A DNA stretch of 64,000 nucleotides from Kitasatospora cheerisanensis KCTC 2395 (GCF_000696185.1 NZ_KK853997.1:5131602-5195601); one strand, 5' to 3'. Shown: positions 53,225-63,361, counted from the stretch's first letter. Program-made: numbers and translations. The notes: generated by a model not told the origin, from the sequence alone.

Positions 53225-53452
53225 TTGAAGTCCAACGTTCACCCGGAGTACGTGGTCACCAAGGTGACCTGCACCTGCGGCAACGAGTTCACCACTCGCT
53301 CGACCGAGACCAGCGGTGAGATCCGCGCCGAGGTCTGCTCGAACTGCCACCCGTTCTACACCGGCAAGCAGAAGATTCTGGACACCGGTGGCCGCGTGGC
53401 CCGCTTCGAGGCGCGCTTCGGCAAGAAGCTCTCCGGCAACAAGTCGGCCTAG
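53225..53452 (+). CDS. rpmE: ribosomal protein L31 (zinc-binding type)
   Basis: 75-residue 50S subunit protein. TTG start at 53225 with AGGAGA 5 nt upstream. C-plus form with zinc ligands CTCGNEF and CSNCHPFYTGKQKILDTGGRV. SigR-type promoter upstream fits release of zinc or thiol oxidation under disulfide stress. prfA follows after 120 nt. Confidence 0.97.
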   Translation: MKSNVHPEYVVTKVTCTCGNEFTTRSTETSGEIRAEVCSNCHPFYTGKQKILDTGGRVARFEARFGKKLSGNKSA

Positions 53453-53572
53453 CGCTTCCACGGCGCCGGTCTCGGGCGTTCTCGTGTACTCCACGGGGGC
53501 GTCCGGGCCGGCGCCGTTCGCGTCTCTCCCCGCACCACCCCTGTTCGGCACTCACGGAAGTAGGACCACCCG

Positions 53573-54649
<1,077 letters not shown>

Positions 54650-54667
54650 GCCTAAGGGGCCCGAGGG

Positions 54668-55534
54668 ATGAACCTGCTGCTCGCCGAGGTGGCCCAGGCC
54701 ACCCAGCGCCTGGCCGCGGCCGGGGTGCCCTCGCCGCGCTTCGACGCGGAGGAGCTGGCCGCGCACGTCCACGGGGTGAAGCGCAGCCAGCTGCACACCG
54801 TGCCGGACGGCGACTTCGACGCCCGGTACTGGGAGGCGATCTCCCGCCGCGAGCAGCGCGAGCCGCTGCAGCACATCACCGGGCGCGCGTTCTTCCGCTA
54901 CCTCGAACTGGAGGTCGGCCCCGGGGTGTTCGTGCCCCGGCCGGAGACCGAGTCGGTGGTCGAGTGGGCGATAGACGCGGTCCGGGCGATGGACGTCGCC
55001 GAGCCGCTGGTGGTCGACCTGTGCACCGGCTCCGGCGCGATCGCGCTGGCCCTCGCGCAGGAACTGCCGCGCTCCACGGTGCACGCGTTCGAGCTCGACG
55101 AGGGCGCGCTCGCGTACACCCGCCGCAACATCGAGGCCAGCCCCGACCGGGCCCGGGTCCACCTGCACCAGGGCGACGCCACCAAGGCGTTCGCCGACGA
55201 CCGGGCCTGGGACGGCCGGTTCGACCTGGTGATCAGCAACCCGCCGTACATCCCGCTCACCGAGTGGGAGTACGTCGCGCCCGAGGCCCGCGACCACGAC
55301 CCGCAGATGTCGCTGTTCTCCGGTGAGGACGGCCTGGACACCATCCGCGGCATCGAACGGGTCGCCGCCCGGCTGCTGAAGCCCGGCGGCGCGGTGGTGA
55401 TCGAGCACGCGGACACCCAGGGCGGCCAGGTGCCGTGGATCTTCCGCGAGGAGAGCGGCTGGACGGACGCCGCCGACCACCGGGACCTCAACAACCGCCC
55501 CCGCTTCACCACGGCCCGGAAAGCGTCGCTGTGA
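54668..55534 (+). CDS. prmC: release-factor glutamine methyltransferase
   Basis: SAM-dependent N5-glutamine methyltransferase acting on the GGQ of release factors. 288 residues from ATG 54668 (GAGGG before it). N-terminal helical domain with QHITGRAFFRYLELEVGPG, SAM motif VVDLCTGSGAIALALA, and catalytic NPPY at 191-194 in LVISNPPYIP. Cotranscribed with prfA. Confidence 0.97.
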   Translation: MNLLLAEVAQATQRLAAAGVPSPRFDAEELAAHVHGVKRSQLHTVPDGDFDARYWEAISRREQREPLQHITGRAFFRYLELEVGPGVFVPRPETESVVEWAIDAVRAMDVAEPLVVDLCTGSGAIALALAQELPRSTVHAFELDEGALAYTRRNIEASPDRARVHLHQGDATKAFADDRAWDGRFDLVISNPPYIPLTEWEYVAPEARDHDPQMSLFSGEDGLDTIRGIERVAARLLKPGGAVVIEHADTQGGQVPWIFREESGWTDAADHRDLNNRPRFTTARKASL

Positions 55535-55604
55535 CCTTCGGGACGCCGCACGACCGCGCCTCGCTGCAGACCACCACTGATGTCACCGGAAGGGGATTGC
55601 TCCG

Positions 55605-56252
55605 ATGAGCCGCCGATACGACTGCTCCGACGCCCAGGACCGCGCCAGCGGGCTGCGCGAGGCCGCCACCGCGATCCGCCGCGGGGAGCTGGTCGTGGTG
55701 CCGACCGACACGCTGTACGGCATCGCCGCGGACGCGTTCTCGCCGGAGGCGGTGGGCGCGCTGCTGGCCGCCAAGGGCCGCGGGCGGAACATGCCCTCGC
55801 CGGTGCTGGTCGGCTCGCCGACCACCCTGCACGGGCTGGTCACCGACTTCTCCGAGCAGGCCTGGGAACTGGTGGACGCGTTCTGGCCGGGCGGCCTGAC
55901 CCTGGTGGCCCGTCACCAGCCCTCGCTGCGCTGGGACCTCGGCGAGACCCGCGGCACCGTCGCGGTCCGGATGCCGCTCCACCCGGTCGCGCTGGAGCTG
56001 CTGAACACCACCGGCCCGCTCGCGGTGTCCTCCGCCAACAAGACCGGCGGCCCGTCCCCGTCGACCTGCGACGCCGCCGAGGAGCAGCTCGGCGACGCGG
56101 TGTCGATCTACCTCGACGGCGGGACGGCCGACTACGCCACGGCCTCGACCATCGTCGACGTCACCGGCAAGGTGCCGGTGGTGCTGCGGGCGGGCGCGAT
56201 CAGCGTCGAGCAGCTGAGGGAGGTCGCTCCGGACGTCGAGGCCGGCAGTTGA
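55605..56252 (+). CDS. tsaC: L-threonylcarbamoyladenylate synthase (YrdC/Sua5 type)
   Basis: Makes threonylcarbamoyl-AMP from Thr, bicarbonate and ATP for the t6A modification of ANN-decoding tRNAs. 215 residues from ATG 55605 (GGAAGGGG upstream). YrdC domain: VVVPTDTLYGIAADAF, KGRGRNMPSPVLV, FWPGGLTLV, VAVRMPLHPVALELL, PLAVSSANKTGGPSP. The Sua5 C-terminal domain is absent. The stop codon overlaps the TTG start of the phosphatase gene. Confidence 0.95.
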   Translation: MSRRYDCSDAQDRASGLREAATAIRRGELVVVPTDTLYGIAADAFSPEAVGALLAAKGRGRNMPSPVLVGSPTTLHGLVTDFSEQAWELVDAFWPGGLTLVARHQPSLRWDLGETRGTVAVRMPLHPVALELLNTTGPLAVSSANKTGGPSPSTCDAAEEQLGDAVSIYLDGGTADYATASTIVDVTGKVPVVLRAGAISVEQLREVAPDVEAGS

Positions 56253-56920
56253 CCGCCGTCCCGTTGTACGGAGCGGGCAGTGCCCTGGCGCCGTTCCCGG
56301 CGCCCGGGCCGGTCCCGCTGGACACCTTCCGGATCCTGTTCGTCTGCACCGGCAACATCTGCCGCTCGCCGATCGCCGAGCGGCTCGCCCGGCTGGAGCT
56401 GGACTCCCGGCTGGGCGCCCCGGTGGGCCGCCGGATCGTGGTGGAGAGCGCCGGCACCTGGGGCCACGAGGGCGCGCCGATGGAGGCGCACGCGGCCACC
56501 GTGCTCGGCGAGTACGGCGCGGACAGCGCGGACTTCGCCGGCCGGGAGTTGCTCGACGAGCACGTGATCGACGCCGACCTGGTGCTGACCGCGACCCTGG
56601 ACCACCGTGCGCAGGTGATCTCGATGGGGCACGCGGCGGGTCTGCGCACCTTCACGCTGAAGGAGTTCACCCGGCTGGTGCAAAGGGTCGATCCGCGGAC
56701 CCTGCCGGACCCCCGGGAGGGCGCGCGGCTGACCGAACGCGCCCGCGCGCTGGTCCGCTCGGCCGCCGCCCTGCGCGGCTGGCTGCTGGCCGCCTCCCCG
56801 GAATCGGACGAGCTGAGGGACCCGTACGGGGCGCCGATCGGCATGTTCCGCAACTGCGGCGAGGAGATATTCGACGCGCTGGACCCGGTGGTGACCGCAC
56901 TGACCGGCGTGGACCGGTGA
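56249..56920 (+). CDS. low-molecular-weight protein tyrosine phosphatase
   Basis: Cytoplasmic arsenate-reductase/phosphatase fold. TTG 56249 overlaps the tsaC stop (TTGA), so translation is coupled; 223 residues, longer than the usual ~155 because of a 25-residue N-terminal extension and a C-terminal tail (DPYGAPIGMFRNCGEEIFDAL). P-loop FVCTGNICRSP with Cys33 and Arg39. The general-acid Asp probably lies in RTLPDPREG near the C-terminal part. A TTG at 56264 is a second possible start. Neighbouring wall-polymer genes (LCP, WecA-like) make a role in polysaccharide control conceivable. Confidence 0.88.
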   Translation: MTAVPLYGAGSALAPFPAPGPVPLDTFRILFVCTGNICRSPIAERLARLELDSRLGAPVGRRIVVESAGTWGHEGAPMEAHAATVLGEYGADSADFAGRELLDEHVIDADLVLTATLDHRAQVISMGHAAGLRTFTLKEFTRLVQRVDPRTLPDPREGARLTERARALVRSAAALRGWLLAASPESDELRDPYGAPIGMFRNCGEEIFDALDPVVTALTGVDR

Positions 56921-56929
56921 GTTGAGCGC

Positions 56930-56953
56930 CCTCCACTAAAGTTTCGGTGGAGG
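56930..56953 (+). terminator. hairpin after PTP gene
   Basis: CCTCCAC (56930-56936) and GTGGAGG (56947-56953) with a 10-nt loop, then ATTTGTG. Separates the translation cluster from the SHMT-like gene. Confidence 0.55.
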
Positions 56954-57125
56954 ATTTGTGAAGTCCGCGTGCGCGGGCGATGCAGGTCGGCGGCCGGCAA
57001 CCGGAAAGGCCCAGTCCCGCGTGTGCGGGCGGGCCCGCCGGGAGGGGCCGACCTACGCTGGAGGAATCTCCGCCCGCACCGGCCCCCGGCCCCCGGCCGG
57101 GGGACCACCCACCCGGGAGTCCACC

Positions 57126-58388
57126 ATGACGGTCGCCGATGCCCCCTCGACCCACTGGCAGGCCGTCGAGGCCCTCCGCGCGGCCGACCCGCTGATCGCC
57201 GACCTGCTCACCGCGGAGGACGAGCGCCGGGCCGACTCCCTGCAACTGCTGGCCGGCGAGAACCTGGCCACCCCCGCCGTGCTGGCCGCCCTGGCGGGCC
57301 CGCTGGTCGACAAGTACGCCGAGGGCTACCCGGGCCGCCGCCACCACACCGGCTGCGCCCCCGCCGACACCGTCGAGCTGCTGGCGATCGACCGGGCCCG
57401 CGAGCTGTTCTCCGCCCCGCACGCCAACGTCCAGCCCCGGTCCGCCACTTCGGCGGTGCTGGCGGCCTACGCGGCGCTGCTGCGGCCGGGCGACGCGGTG
57501 CTGGCGATGTCGCTGGAGCACGGCGGCCACCTGAGCGCCGGCTCGCGGGCCAACTTCTCCGGCCGCTGGTTCCAGTTCCACGGCTACGGGGTGCGCGAGG
57601 AAGACGGCCTGATCGACCTGGAGCAGGTCCGCCGGCTGGCCCTGGAGCACCGGCCGAAGGCGATCGTCGCGGGCGGCATCTCCTACCCGCGGCACCTCGA
57701 CTGGGCCGCCTTCCGGGAGATCGCCGACGAGGTGGACGCCTACCTGATCGCCACCGCCGGGCAGACCGCCGGCCTGGTCGCGGCCGGCGCCGCGCCCTCC
57801 CCGGTGCCGTACGCGGACGTCACGGTGGTGGCCACCCACAAGCTGCTGCGCGGCCCGCGCGGCGGCCTGCTGCTGTGCGGCGACGAGCTGGCGGACCGGA
57901 TCGACCGGGCGGTGTTCCCGTTCTGCCAGGGCGGCGCGGCGATGAACGAGGTGGCCGCCAAGGCGGTCGCGCTGGCCCAGGCCGCCACCCCCGGGTTCGC
58001 CGAGTACGTCCACCGGGCGGTGGACGGGGCCCGGGCGCTGGCCGCCGCGCTGGCCGCCGCGGGGGCCGCGCCGCTCACCGGCGGCACCGACACCCACCTG
58101 GTGACCGCCGAGGTCGGCTCCCTCGGCCTGACCGGCGTGGAGGCCGAACGCCGTTGCGCCGCAGCCGGGTTGATGCTCGGCCGGTGCGCCGTCCCGTACG
58201 ACCCGGCGCCGCCCACCGAGACCTCCGGGATCCGGCTGGGGACGGGCGGGTGCGCCGCCCAGGGGATGGGGGAGTCCGAGCTCGGCGAGGTCGGCGAGCT
58301 GCTCGGCCGGGTGCTCTCCGGGGCCGCCGCGGAGCCGGTCCGGGCCCGGGTCCGGGAGCTGGCGCGGGCCTTCGCCGGGCGCCGCTGA
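57126..58388 (+). CDS. divergent serine hydroxymethyltransferase paralogue
   Basis: PLP fold-type I protein of the SHMT family, 420 residues from ATG 57126 (GGGAG upstream). Family parts: DKYAEGYPGRRHHTGC, ADVTVVATHKLLRGPRGG with PLP-Lys239, and TSGIRLGTGG. Key positions differ: canonical VDMAH before AGLVAAG is ATAGQ here, so the Asp that contacts the PLP ring nitrogen is Thr210 and the ring-stacking His is Gln213; LIASEN is LLAGEN and RYYGG is RHHTG. PLP binding via Lys is retained, but normal serine/folate chemistry is doubtful. The genome probably has a conventional glyA elsewhere. Conserved at this place in streptomycetes. Confidence 0.82.
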   Translation: MTVADAPSTHWQAVEALRAADPLIADLLTAEDERRADSLQLLAGENLATPAVLAALAGPLVDKYAEGYPGRRHHTGCAPADTVELLAIDRARELFSAPHANVQPRSATSAVLAAYAALLRPGDAVLAMSLEHGGHLSAGSRANFSGRWFQFHGYGVREEDGLIDLEQVRRLALEHRPKAIVAGGISYPRHLDWAAFREIADEVDAYLIATAGQTAGLVAAGAAPSPVPYADVTVVATHKLLRGPRGGLLLCGDELADRIDRAVFPFCQGGAAMNEVAAKAVALAQAATPGFAEYVHRAVDGARALAAALAAAGAAPLTGGTDTHLVTAEVGSLGLTGVEAERRCAAAGLMLGRCAVPYDPAPPTETSGIRLGTGGCAAQGMGESELGEVGELLGRVLSGAAAEPVRARVRELARAFAGRR

Positions 58389-58538
58389 ACGATCGGCGGC
58401 CGCGGAGGCGAACCGCGATGCGGGGGCCGGGCGTCGGAGTCAATAAGGTGTGCACCGTGGCGACGCACCTCGAACCCCGAACCTGCGCGGGAGTACCCTG
58501 CGTACTCGACCGTCGGACCGCGACCCTGGAGGCCAGTG

Positions 58539-59846
58539 GTGCGTGAGTATCTGCTGGTCCTGTTCGTCTCGGCGGCGGTGACCTACCTGCTGGTCAGCCC
58601 GGTGCGCAAGTTCGCGATCGCGGCCGGCGCGATGCCCGCTGTCCGGGCGCGTGACGTGCACCGCGAACCGACCCCGCGACTGGGCGGCATCGCGATGTTC
58701 GGCGGCCTGCTGGCCGGCCTGCTGGCGGCGTCCCAACTCACCAACCTGGGGCGGCTGTTCGTGCAGAGCGCGGACGTCAAGGCGCTGCTGTCCGGGGCCG
58801 GGATCATGTTCGTGCTGGGCGTCCTCGACGACAAGTGGGGCGTCGACGCGCTGGTGAAGCTCGGCGGTCAGATGATCGCGGCCGGCGTGATGGTCTGGCA
58901 GGGCGTCACGGTGATCTCCATCCCGGTGCCCGGGTACGGCCCGGTCGCGGTGACCCCGACCCAGGGCATGATCATCTCGGTCACGCTGGTGGTCGTCATG
59001 GTGAACGCGGTGAACTTCATCGACGGCCTGGACGGCCTGGCGGCGGGCATGGTGTGCATCGCCGCGATCGCGTTCTTCCTGTACTCGTACCGGCTCTGGC
59101 TGGGCTACGGCGTCAACGACGCCGCGCCGGCCGCGCTGTTCACCGCCGTGCTGATCGGCATGTGCCTGGGCTTCCTGCCGCACAACCTGCACCCGGCGCG
59201 GATCTTCATGGGCGACTCCGGCTCGATGATGCTCGGCCTGATGCTGGCCGTCGCCGCGATCTCCATCACCGGCCGCGTCGACCCCGACCTGGTCTCCGCC
59301 CGGACGGGTTCGCAGACCCTCGCCGTGCACGCCCTGGTGCCGATCTACATCCCGCTGCTGCTGCCGCTGACCGTGATCGCGCTGCCGCTGGCGGACCTGC
59401 TGCTGGCCGTGGTGCGCCGCACCTGGGCGGGCAAGTCGCCGTTCGCGGCGGACAAGCAGCACCTGCACCACCGGCTGCTGGAGGTCGGGCACTCGCACAG
59501 CCGGGCCGTGCTGATCATGTACTTCTGGGCCGCGCTGATCGCCTTCGGCACCGTCGCGGTCTCGGTCACCAACACCGGCCGCACCGTGGTCCTCACCATG
59601 GCGGGCCTCTGCCTGGTCGGCCTCGCGGTGCTGCTGATGCCGCGCTTCCGGCCGCGCGCCCCGAAGGCCGTCCAGCCGTTCGTGCCGCCCCGCTACCGCA
59701 GCGGCGAGCGGGACGCCGGGCAGGCCGCGGCGGAGGGCGTCGAGACGCCCGCGATGGCCGAGCTGTCGGCCGAGGACAAGGCCCTGCTGGGGCGGATCGG
59801 AACCGGCGCGACGGCGGCCGGCCGGCGGGGCGACCAGCAGTCCTGA
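58539..59846 (+). CDS. WecA/TagO/MraY-family polyprenyl-phosphate sugar-1-phosphate transferase
   Basis: Integral membrane enzyme that starts a lipid-linked glycan by transferring a sugar-1-phosphate (usually GlcNAc-1-P) to undecaprenyl or decaprenyl phosphate. 435 residues from GTG 58539 (GGAGG 6 nt before; a GTG one codon earlier also exists). About eleven helices; GVLDDKWGVDAL, NFIDGLDGLAAG, FMGDSGSMMLGL and the WecA-type HLHHRLLEVGHS are intact. C-terminal ~80 residues are cytoplasmic and disordered. Together with the LCP gene it points to wall teichoic or arabinogalactan-like polymer synthesis. Confidence 0.92.
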   Translation: MREYLLVLFVSAAVTYLLVSPVRKFAIAAGAMPAVRARDVHREPTPRLGGIAMFGGLLAGLLAASQLTNLGRLFVQSADVKALLSGAGIMFVLGVLDDKWGVDALVKLGGQMIAAGVMVWQGVTVISIPVPGYGPVAVTPTQGMIISVTLVVVMVNAVNFIDGLDGLAAGMVCIAAIAFFLYSYRLWLGYGVNDAAPAALFTAVLIGMCLGFLPHNLHPARIFMGDSGSMMLGLMLAVAAISITGRVDPDLVSARTGSQTLAVHALVPIYIPLLLPLTVIALPLADLLLAVVRRTWAGKSPFAADKQHLHHRLLEVGHSHSRAVLIMYFWAALIAFGTVAVSVTNTGRTVVLTMAGLCLVGLAVLLMPRFRPRAPKAVQPFVPPRYRSGERDAGQAAAEGVETPAMAELSAEDKALLGRIGTGATAAGRRGDQQS

Positions 59847-60126
59847 CGCGGCGTCAACTCCCGCCGGGCCGTTCGGATGCACCCGTTCGGCGGCACCGGT
59901 GGGCCAGTGGTGTGACAGGTGCCACACGTTCATGGTAAAGCTCTCATCAAATAGTTTGTGATACCGTTCACGAGTACCGAGAACACGCCGAAAGACCTGA
60001 CAGGTGGAGGACTTCCGTCCCTGGTCGGTCTCCCTCGACAGGCTCGCCCTCAACGGCGGTCCGCGGCGTGGTCCTCGCCCAAGTACTTCCGCCCCTTGCC
60101 GCCGACATGCCGCCGGAGCTGCCGAC
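59847..60126 (+). promoter_or_regulatory. 280-nt region upstream of the atp operon
   Basis: No gene. A comparatively AT-rich patch at 59935-59975 (GGTAAAGCTC through ATACCGTTCAC) is the likely promoter zone of the ATP synthase operon, but the boxes cannot be fixed by eye. A TGACGC/GCGTCA dyad lies right at the end of the preceding gene. Confidence 0.4.
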
Positions 60127-60549
60127 ATGCCGTCCCACGACGCCCGGATCCTCCGTGGCGCCGCAATTCCCACTGCGGCCGCCGGAGTGATCGCCATGGT
60201 GATCTCCTTCGCCGTCGCCCAGGGGAAGGGGCTGCTCGGCGCACTGCTCGCGACCGTGGTGGTGCTGGGCTTCTTCAGCTTCGGGCAGGTCGCGCTCGAC
60301 CGCCTGACCCGGAACAACCCGCAGATCATGATGGCCGCCGCACTGATGGTCTACACGACCCAGATCGTCGCGATCGGCATCCTGCTCGCGGTGGCCAAGC
60401 ACCTGACGTTCTTCGACCGAAAGGTCTTCGGGTTCACCCTGCTCGGACTCGCGATCATCTGGACCGCGTTCCAGGTGCGGGGTGCGCTGAAGGCGAAGAT
60501 CTATTACGTGGAACCCGACGGCAAGCCGAAATCAGGGCGTCAACCGTGA
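60127..60549 (+). CDS. atpI: AtpI-like membrane protein at the head of the atp operon
   Basis: 140 residues from ATG 60127 (GGAG 8 nt upstream). Four hydrophobic segments (about 14-36, 38-52, 70-92, 102-122), the layout of AtpI, which assists c-ring assembly and Mg/Ca handling; sequence similarity of this protein is low, so the name rests on position plus topology. Basic tail KAKIYYVEPDGKPKSGRQP. Followed by a hairpin before atpB. Confidence 0.75.
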   Translation: MPSHDARILRGAAIPTAAAGVIAMVISFAVAQGKGLLGALLATVVVLGFFSFGQVALDRLTRNNPQIMMAAALMVYTTQIVAIGILLAVAKHLTFFDRKVFGFTLLGLAIIWTAFQVRGALKAKIYYVEPDGKPKSGRQP

Positions 60550-60557
60550 GCGGGGCA

Positions 60558-60585
60558 CACTGTCCCCCTCGCGAGGGGGGCGGTG
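60558..60585 (+). terminator. intra-operon hairpin between atpI and atpB
   Basis: CCCCCTC-gc-GAGGGGG core extended outward to CAC...GTG with G-U wobble pairs, then TTTATG. Could attenuate read-through from atpI or set mRNA processing. The 246 nt on to atpB hold a TATCGT hexamer near 60609 that may be a second promoter, and no gene. Confidence 0.55.
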
Positions 60586-60831
60586 TTTATGCCCTCCTGA
60601 CGGGCTGCTATCGTCCGTCCCAACGGCGGAGTACGGGAAGCGGCCAGGTCCCTCCGAGAATCGGACGGATCGCCCCCCGGCTCCACGAAGCTTTCGAAGA
60701 TCCCGCGGCGTGGATGTGCGCCGCGCGGGGTCCGCGAGAAATCCAACTAGTTCCAGTGCCGCACCGTGGCCGCAGGCCACGCCGACACACCGAGGTTGCC
60801 GTAACCATGCGTCAGAACGAAGGAGTCTGTG

Positions 60832-61641
60832 GTGGGTGCTGACGTCCAGCTCGCCTCCGAGGCCGGTTGCCACTTCGACTCCGGCTGCGGCTTCCCCGCC
60901 CCCGGCCTGAACGAGTTCGACTTCAAGCCGATCTTCACGGTCGGCGGCGTCGACTTCAACAAGCCGATGCTGCTGTCGATCATCTGTGCGCTGCTGGTGG
61001 TCGGCTTCTTCTGGGCCGCGTTCGCCAAGCCGAAGCTGCTCCCGGGCAAGCTCCAGCTGGTCGGCGAGATCGGGTACGACTTCGTGAAGCGGAGCATCGT
61101 GCTCGAGACGATCGGCAAGAAGGGCGAGAAGTACGTCCCGATGCTGGTCTCGATGTTCTTCTTCGTGTGGATCATGAACATCATGTCCATCATCCCGTTC
61201 GCCCAGTTCCCGGTGGCGTCGAAGATCGCCTTCCCCGCCGGGCTCGCGCTGGTCGTGTGGATCACCTACATGTCGCTGACCTTCAAGAAGCACGGCTTCG
61301 TCGGCGGCATGAAGAACCTCTGCTGGCCGTCCGGCATCCCCGGCTGGGTCATGTTCATCCTGGTGCCGATCGAGTTCTTCTCGAACATCTTCGTGCGCCC
61401 CTTCACCCTCGCGGTCCGAGCCTTCGCCAACATGTTCGCCGGTCACCTGCTGATCGTCGTCTTCTCGGTGGCCTCGTGGTACCTGCTGAGCCCCACCATC
61501 GGCGCCCTGTACGGCTCCGTGTCCTTCGTGGTGGCCGTCGGTCTGACCGCCTTCGAGCTGCTGGTGCAGTTCCTGCAGGCGTACATCTTCGTGATGCTCG
61601 CCAGCAGCTACATCGCCGGTGCCCTGGAAGAGGCGCACTGA
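60832..61641 (+). CDS. atpB: ATP synthase F0 subunit a
   Basis: Proton-channel subunit of the membrane sector. 269 residues from GTG 60832 (AAGGAG 6 nt before; a GTG one codon upstream is also possible). Family helices with the essential Arg in PFTLAVRAFANMFAGHLL and the closing LLVQFLQAYIFVMLASSYI. Interacts with the c ring. Confidence 0.96.
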   Translation: MGADVQLASEAGCHFDSGCGFPAPGLNEFDFKPIFTVGGVDFNKPMLLSIICALLVVGFFWAAFAKPKLLPGKLQLVGEIGYDFVKRSIVLETIGKKGEKYVPMLVSMFFFVWIMNIMSIIPFAQFPVASKIAFPAGLALVVWITYMSLTFKKHGFVGGMKNLCWPSGIPGWVMFILVPIEFFSNIFVRPFTLAVRAFANMFAGHLLIVVFSVASWYLLSPTIGALYGSVSFVVAVGLTAFELLVQFLQAYIFVMLASSYIAGALEEAH

Positions 61642-61722
61642 GCCCCGCGGCTCCGGCCGCGCCCTTGAACTCCCGGTGGCCAACACCCACCGGTATCCCA
61701 TCCCCGCAAAGGATTAGCTGAG

Positions 61723-61950
61723 ATGTCCGCTCTCGCTGAGGTTTCCGGTTCCGTCGCGTCCATCGGCTACGGCCTCGCCGCCATCGGCCCCGGCATCGGC
61801 GTCGGTCTGATCTTCGGTAACGGCGTGCAGGCGATGGCCCGTCAGCCCGAGGCTGCCGGCCTGATCCGCTCCAACATGTTCATCGGCTTCGCCCTGACCG
61901 AGGCCCTCGCCCTGATCGGCATCGTCATGCCGTTCGTCTACGGCCAGTGA
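61723..61950 (+). CDS. atpE: ATP synthase F0 subunit c
   Basis: 75-residue hairpin forming the rotor ring. Proton-carrying Glu60 in ALTEALALIG; polar loop ARQPEA at 39-44; Gly-rich first helix GYGLAAIGPGIGVGLIFG. ATG 61723 after AAAGGA. Confidence 0.98.
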   Translation: MSALAEVSGSVASIGYGLAAIGPGIGVGLIFGNGVQAMARQPEAAGLIRSNMFIGFALTEALALIGIVMPFVYGQ

Positions 61951-61991
61951 GCCAGGCGCACCGGTAGTCAATTCCGACGAAAGGTTCTGAT

Positions 61992-62549
61992 ATGACCCCC
62001 GAGGTTCTCCTCGCGGCTGAAGAGAAGATGAACCCTCTTCTCCCCGCGTGGCCCGAGGTCATCATCGGCCTGCTCTGCTTCTTCATCGTCTTCGGTCTTC
62101 TCGGCAAGAAGCTCCTCCCCAGCATCGAGAAGGTGCTGGAGGAGCGCCGCGACGCCATCGAAGGCGGCATGAAGCGCGCGGAGACCGCTCAGGCCGAGGC
62201 CCAGGCCCTGCTTGAGCAGTACCGTGCCGAGCTGGCCGAGGCGCGTCACGAGGCCGCCCGGATCACCGAGCACGCCCGTGAGCAGGGTGCTGTCCTGATC
62301 GCCGAGATGCGCGAGGAGGGCCAGCGCCAGCGCGAGGCCATCGTCGCCGCCGGCCACGCGCAGATCGACGCCGACAAGAAGCAGGCGACCGCCGCCCTGC
62401 GCCAGGACGTGGGCTCGCTGGCCTCCCAGCTGGCGTCCCGCATCGTCGGTGAGTCCCTGGAGGACCACGCCCGCCAGAGCGGTGTCATCGACCGCTTCCT
62501 GGACGAGCTGGAGTCCAAGGCCGCCGCTGCCCAGGGTGCGGCCAAGTGA
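61992..62549 (+). CDS. atpF: ATP synthase F0 subunit b
   Basis: Peripheral stalk subunit: one N-terminal membrane helix (about 22-41) and a long Ala/Glu/Gln-rich coiled coil. 185 residues from ATG 61992. Its stop overlaps the atpH start (GTGA frame overlap of 4 nt). Confidence 0.97.
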   Translation: MTPEVLLAAEEKMNPLLPAWPEVIIGLLCFFIVFGLLGKKLLPSIEKVLEERRDAIEGGMKRAETAQAEAQALLEQYRAELAEARHEAARITEHAREQGAVLIAEMREEGQRQREAIVAAGHAQIDADKKQATAALRQDVGSLASQLASRIVGESLEDHARQSGVIDRFLDELESKAAAAQGAAK

Positions 62550-63361
62550 TCGGCGCGAGCCGCGAGGCACTCGCCGCCGGTCGCGAGAACCTCGAGAGCC
62601 TGACCGACAACACCTCGGTGGACGCGGCCAAGCTCGCCGAGGAACTCGCCGCCGTCACCGCGCTGCTGGACCGCGAGGTCTCGCTGCGCCGCGTGCTGAC
62701 CGACCCGTCCCGGTCCGGTCAGGACAAGGCCCAGCTGGTCTCCTCGCTGCTGGCCGGTCAGGTCTCCGGCGAGACCGTCGACCTGGTCTCCGGCCTGGTG
62801 CGCTCGCGCTGGTCGGGTTCGCGTGACCTGGCCGACGCGGCCGAGCAGCTGACCTCGTACGCCGAGGTCATCGCCGCCGACAAGGCCGGCGCGCTGGACG
62901 ACGTCGAGGACGAGCTGTTCCGGTTCGGCCGGGTGGTGGCGGGCTCGCACGAGCTGCGCGCCGCGCTGACCGAGCCCAAGGCCGACACCGCCGCCAAGAC
63001 GGCGCTGATCCGCAAGCTCCTCGGCGGCAAGGCCAACGCGGGCACCGTCCGCCTGGTCACCAGCCTGGTCACCGTTCCCCGGGGTCGTAGCCTGGAGGGT
63101 GGCCTGGAGTCCTACTCCAAGCTCGCCGCCTCCCGGCGTGGCCGCGTGGTGGCCCAGGTCACCAGCGCCGTGCCGCTGTCGGACCGCCAGAAGGAGCGGC
63201 TCGCCGCTGCCCTGGCCGGCCTGCACGGCCGTCCGGTCCACCTGAACATCGACGTGGACCCCGAGGTCCAGGGCGGTGTCCGGGTGCAGATCGGCGACGA
63301 GGTCATCGACGGAACGGTCGCGAGCCGCCTCGAGGGCGCTCGTCAGGGCCTCGAAGGCTGA
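62546..63361 (+). CDS. atpH: ATP synthase F1 subunit delta
   Basis: Stalk subunit joining F1 to subunit b. 271 residues (about 180 in most bacteria) from GTG 62546, overlapping atpF by 4 nt; the actinobacterial form has a longer N-terminal domain. C-terminal signature VTSAVPLSDRQKERLAAALAGLHG and VDPEVQGGVRVQIGDEVIDGTVASRL. Confidence 0.96.
   Translation: MIGASREALAAGRENLESLTDNTSVDAAKLAEELAAVTALLDREVSLRRVLTDPSRSGQDKAQLVSSLLAGQVSGETVDLVSGLVRSRWSGSRDLADAAEQLTSYAEVIAADKAGALDDVEDELFRFGRVVAGSHELRAALTEPKADTAAKTALIRKLLGGKANAGTVRLVTSLVTVPRGRSLEGGLESYSKLAASRRGRVVAQVTSAVPLSDRQKERLAAALAGLHGRPVHLNIDVDPEVQGGVRVQIGDEVIDGTVASRLEGARQGLEG

Noticed and set aside
60808..60843. 11-codon ORF ending VCGGC before atpB, resembling a Cys leader peptide
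   Set aside because: Lacks the HxDxxRV core, overlaps the atpB ribosome site and start, and no sulfur gene follows.
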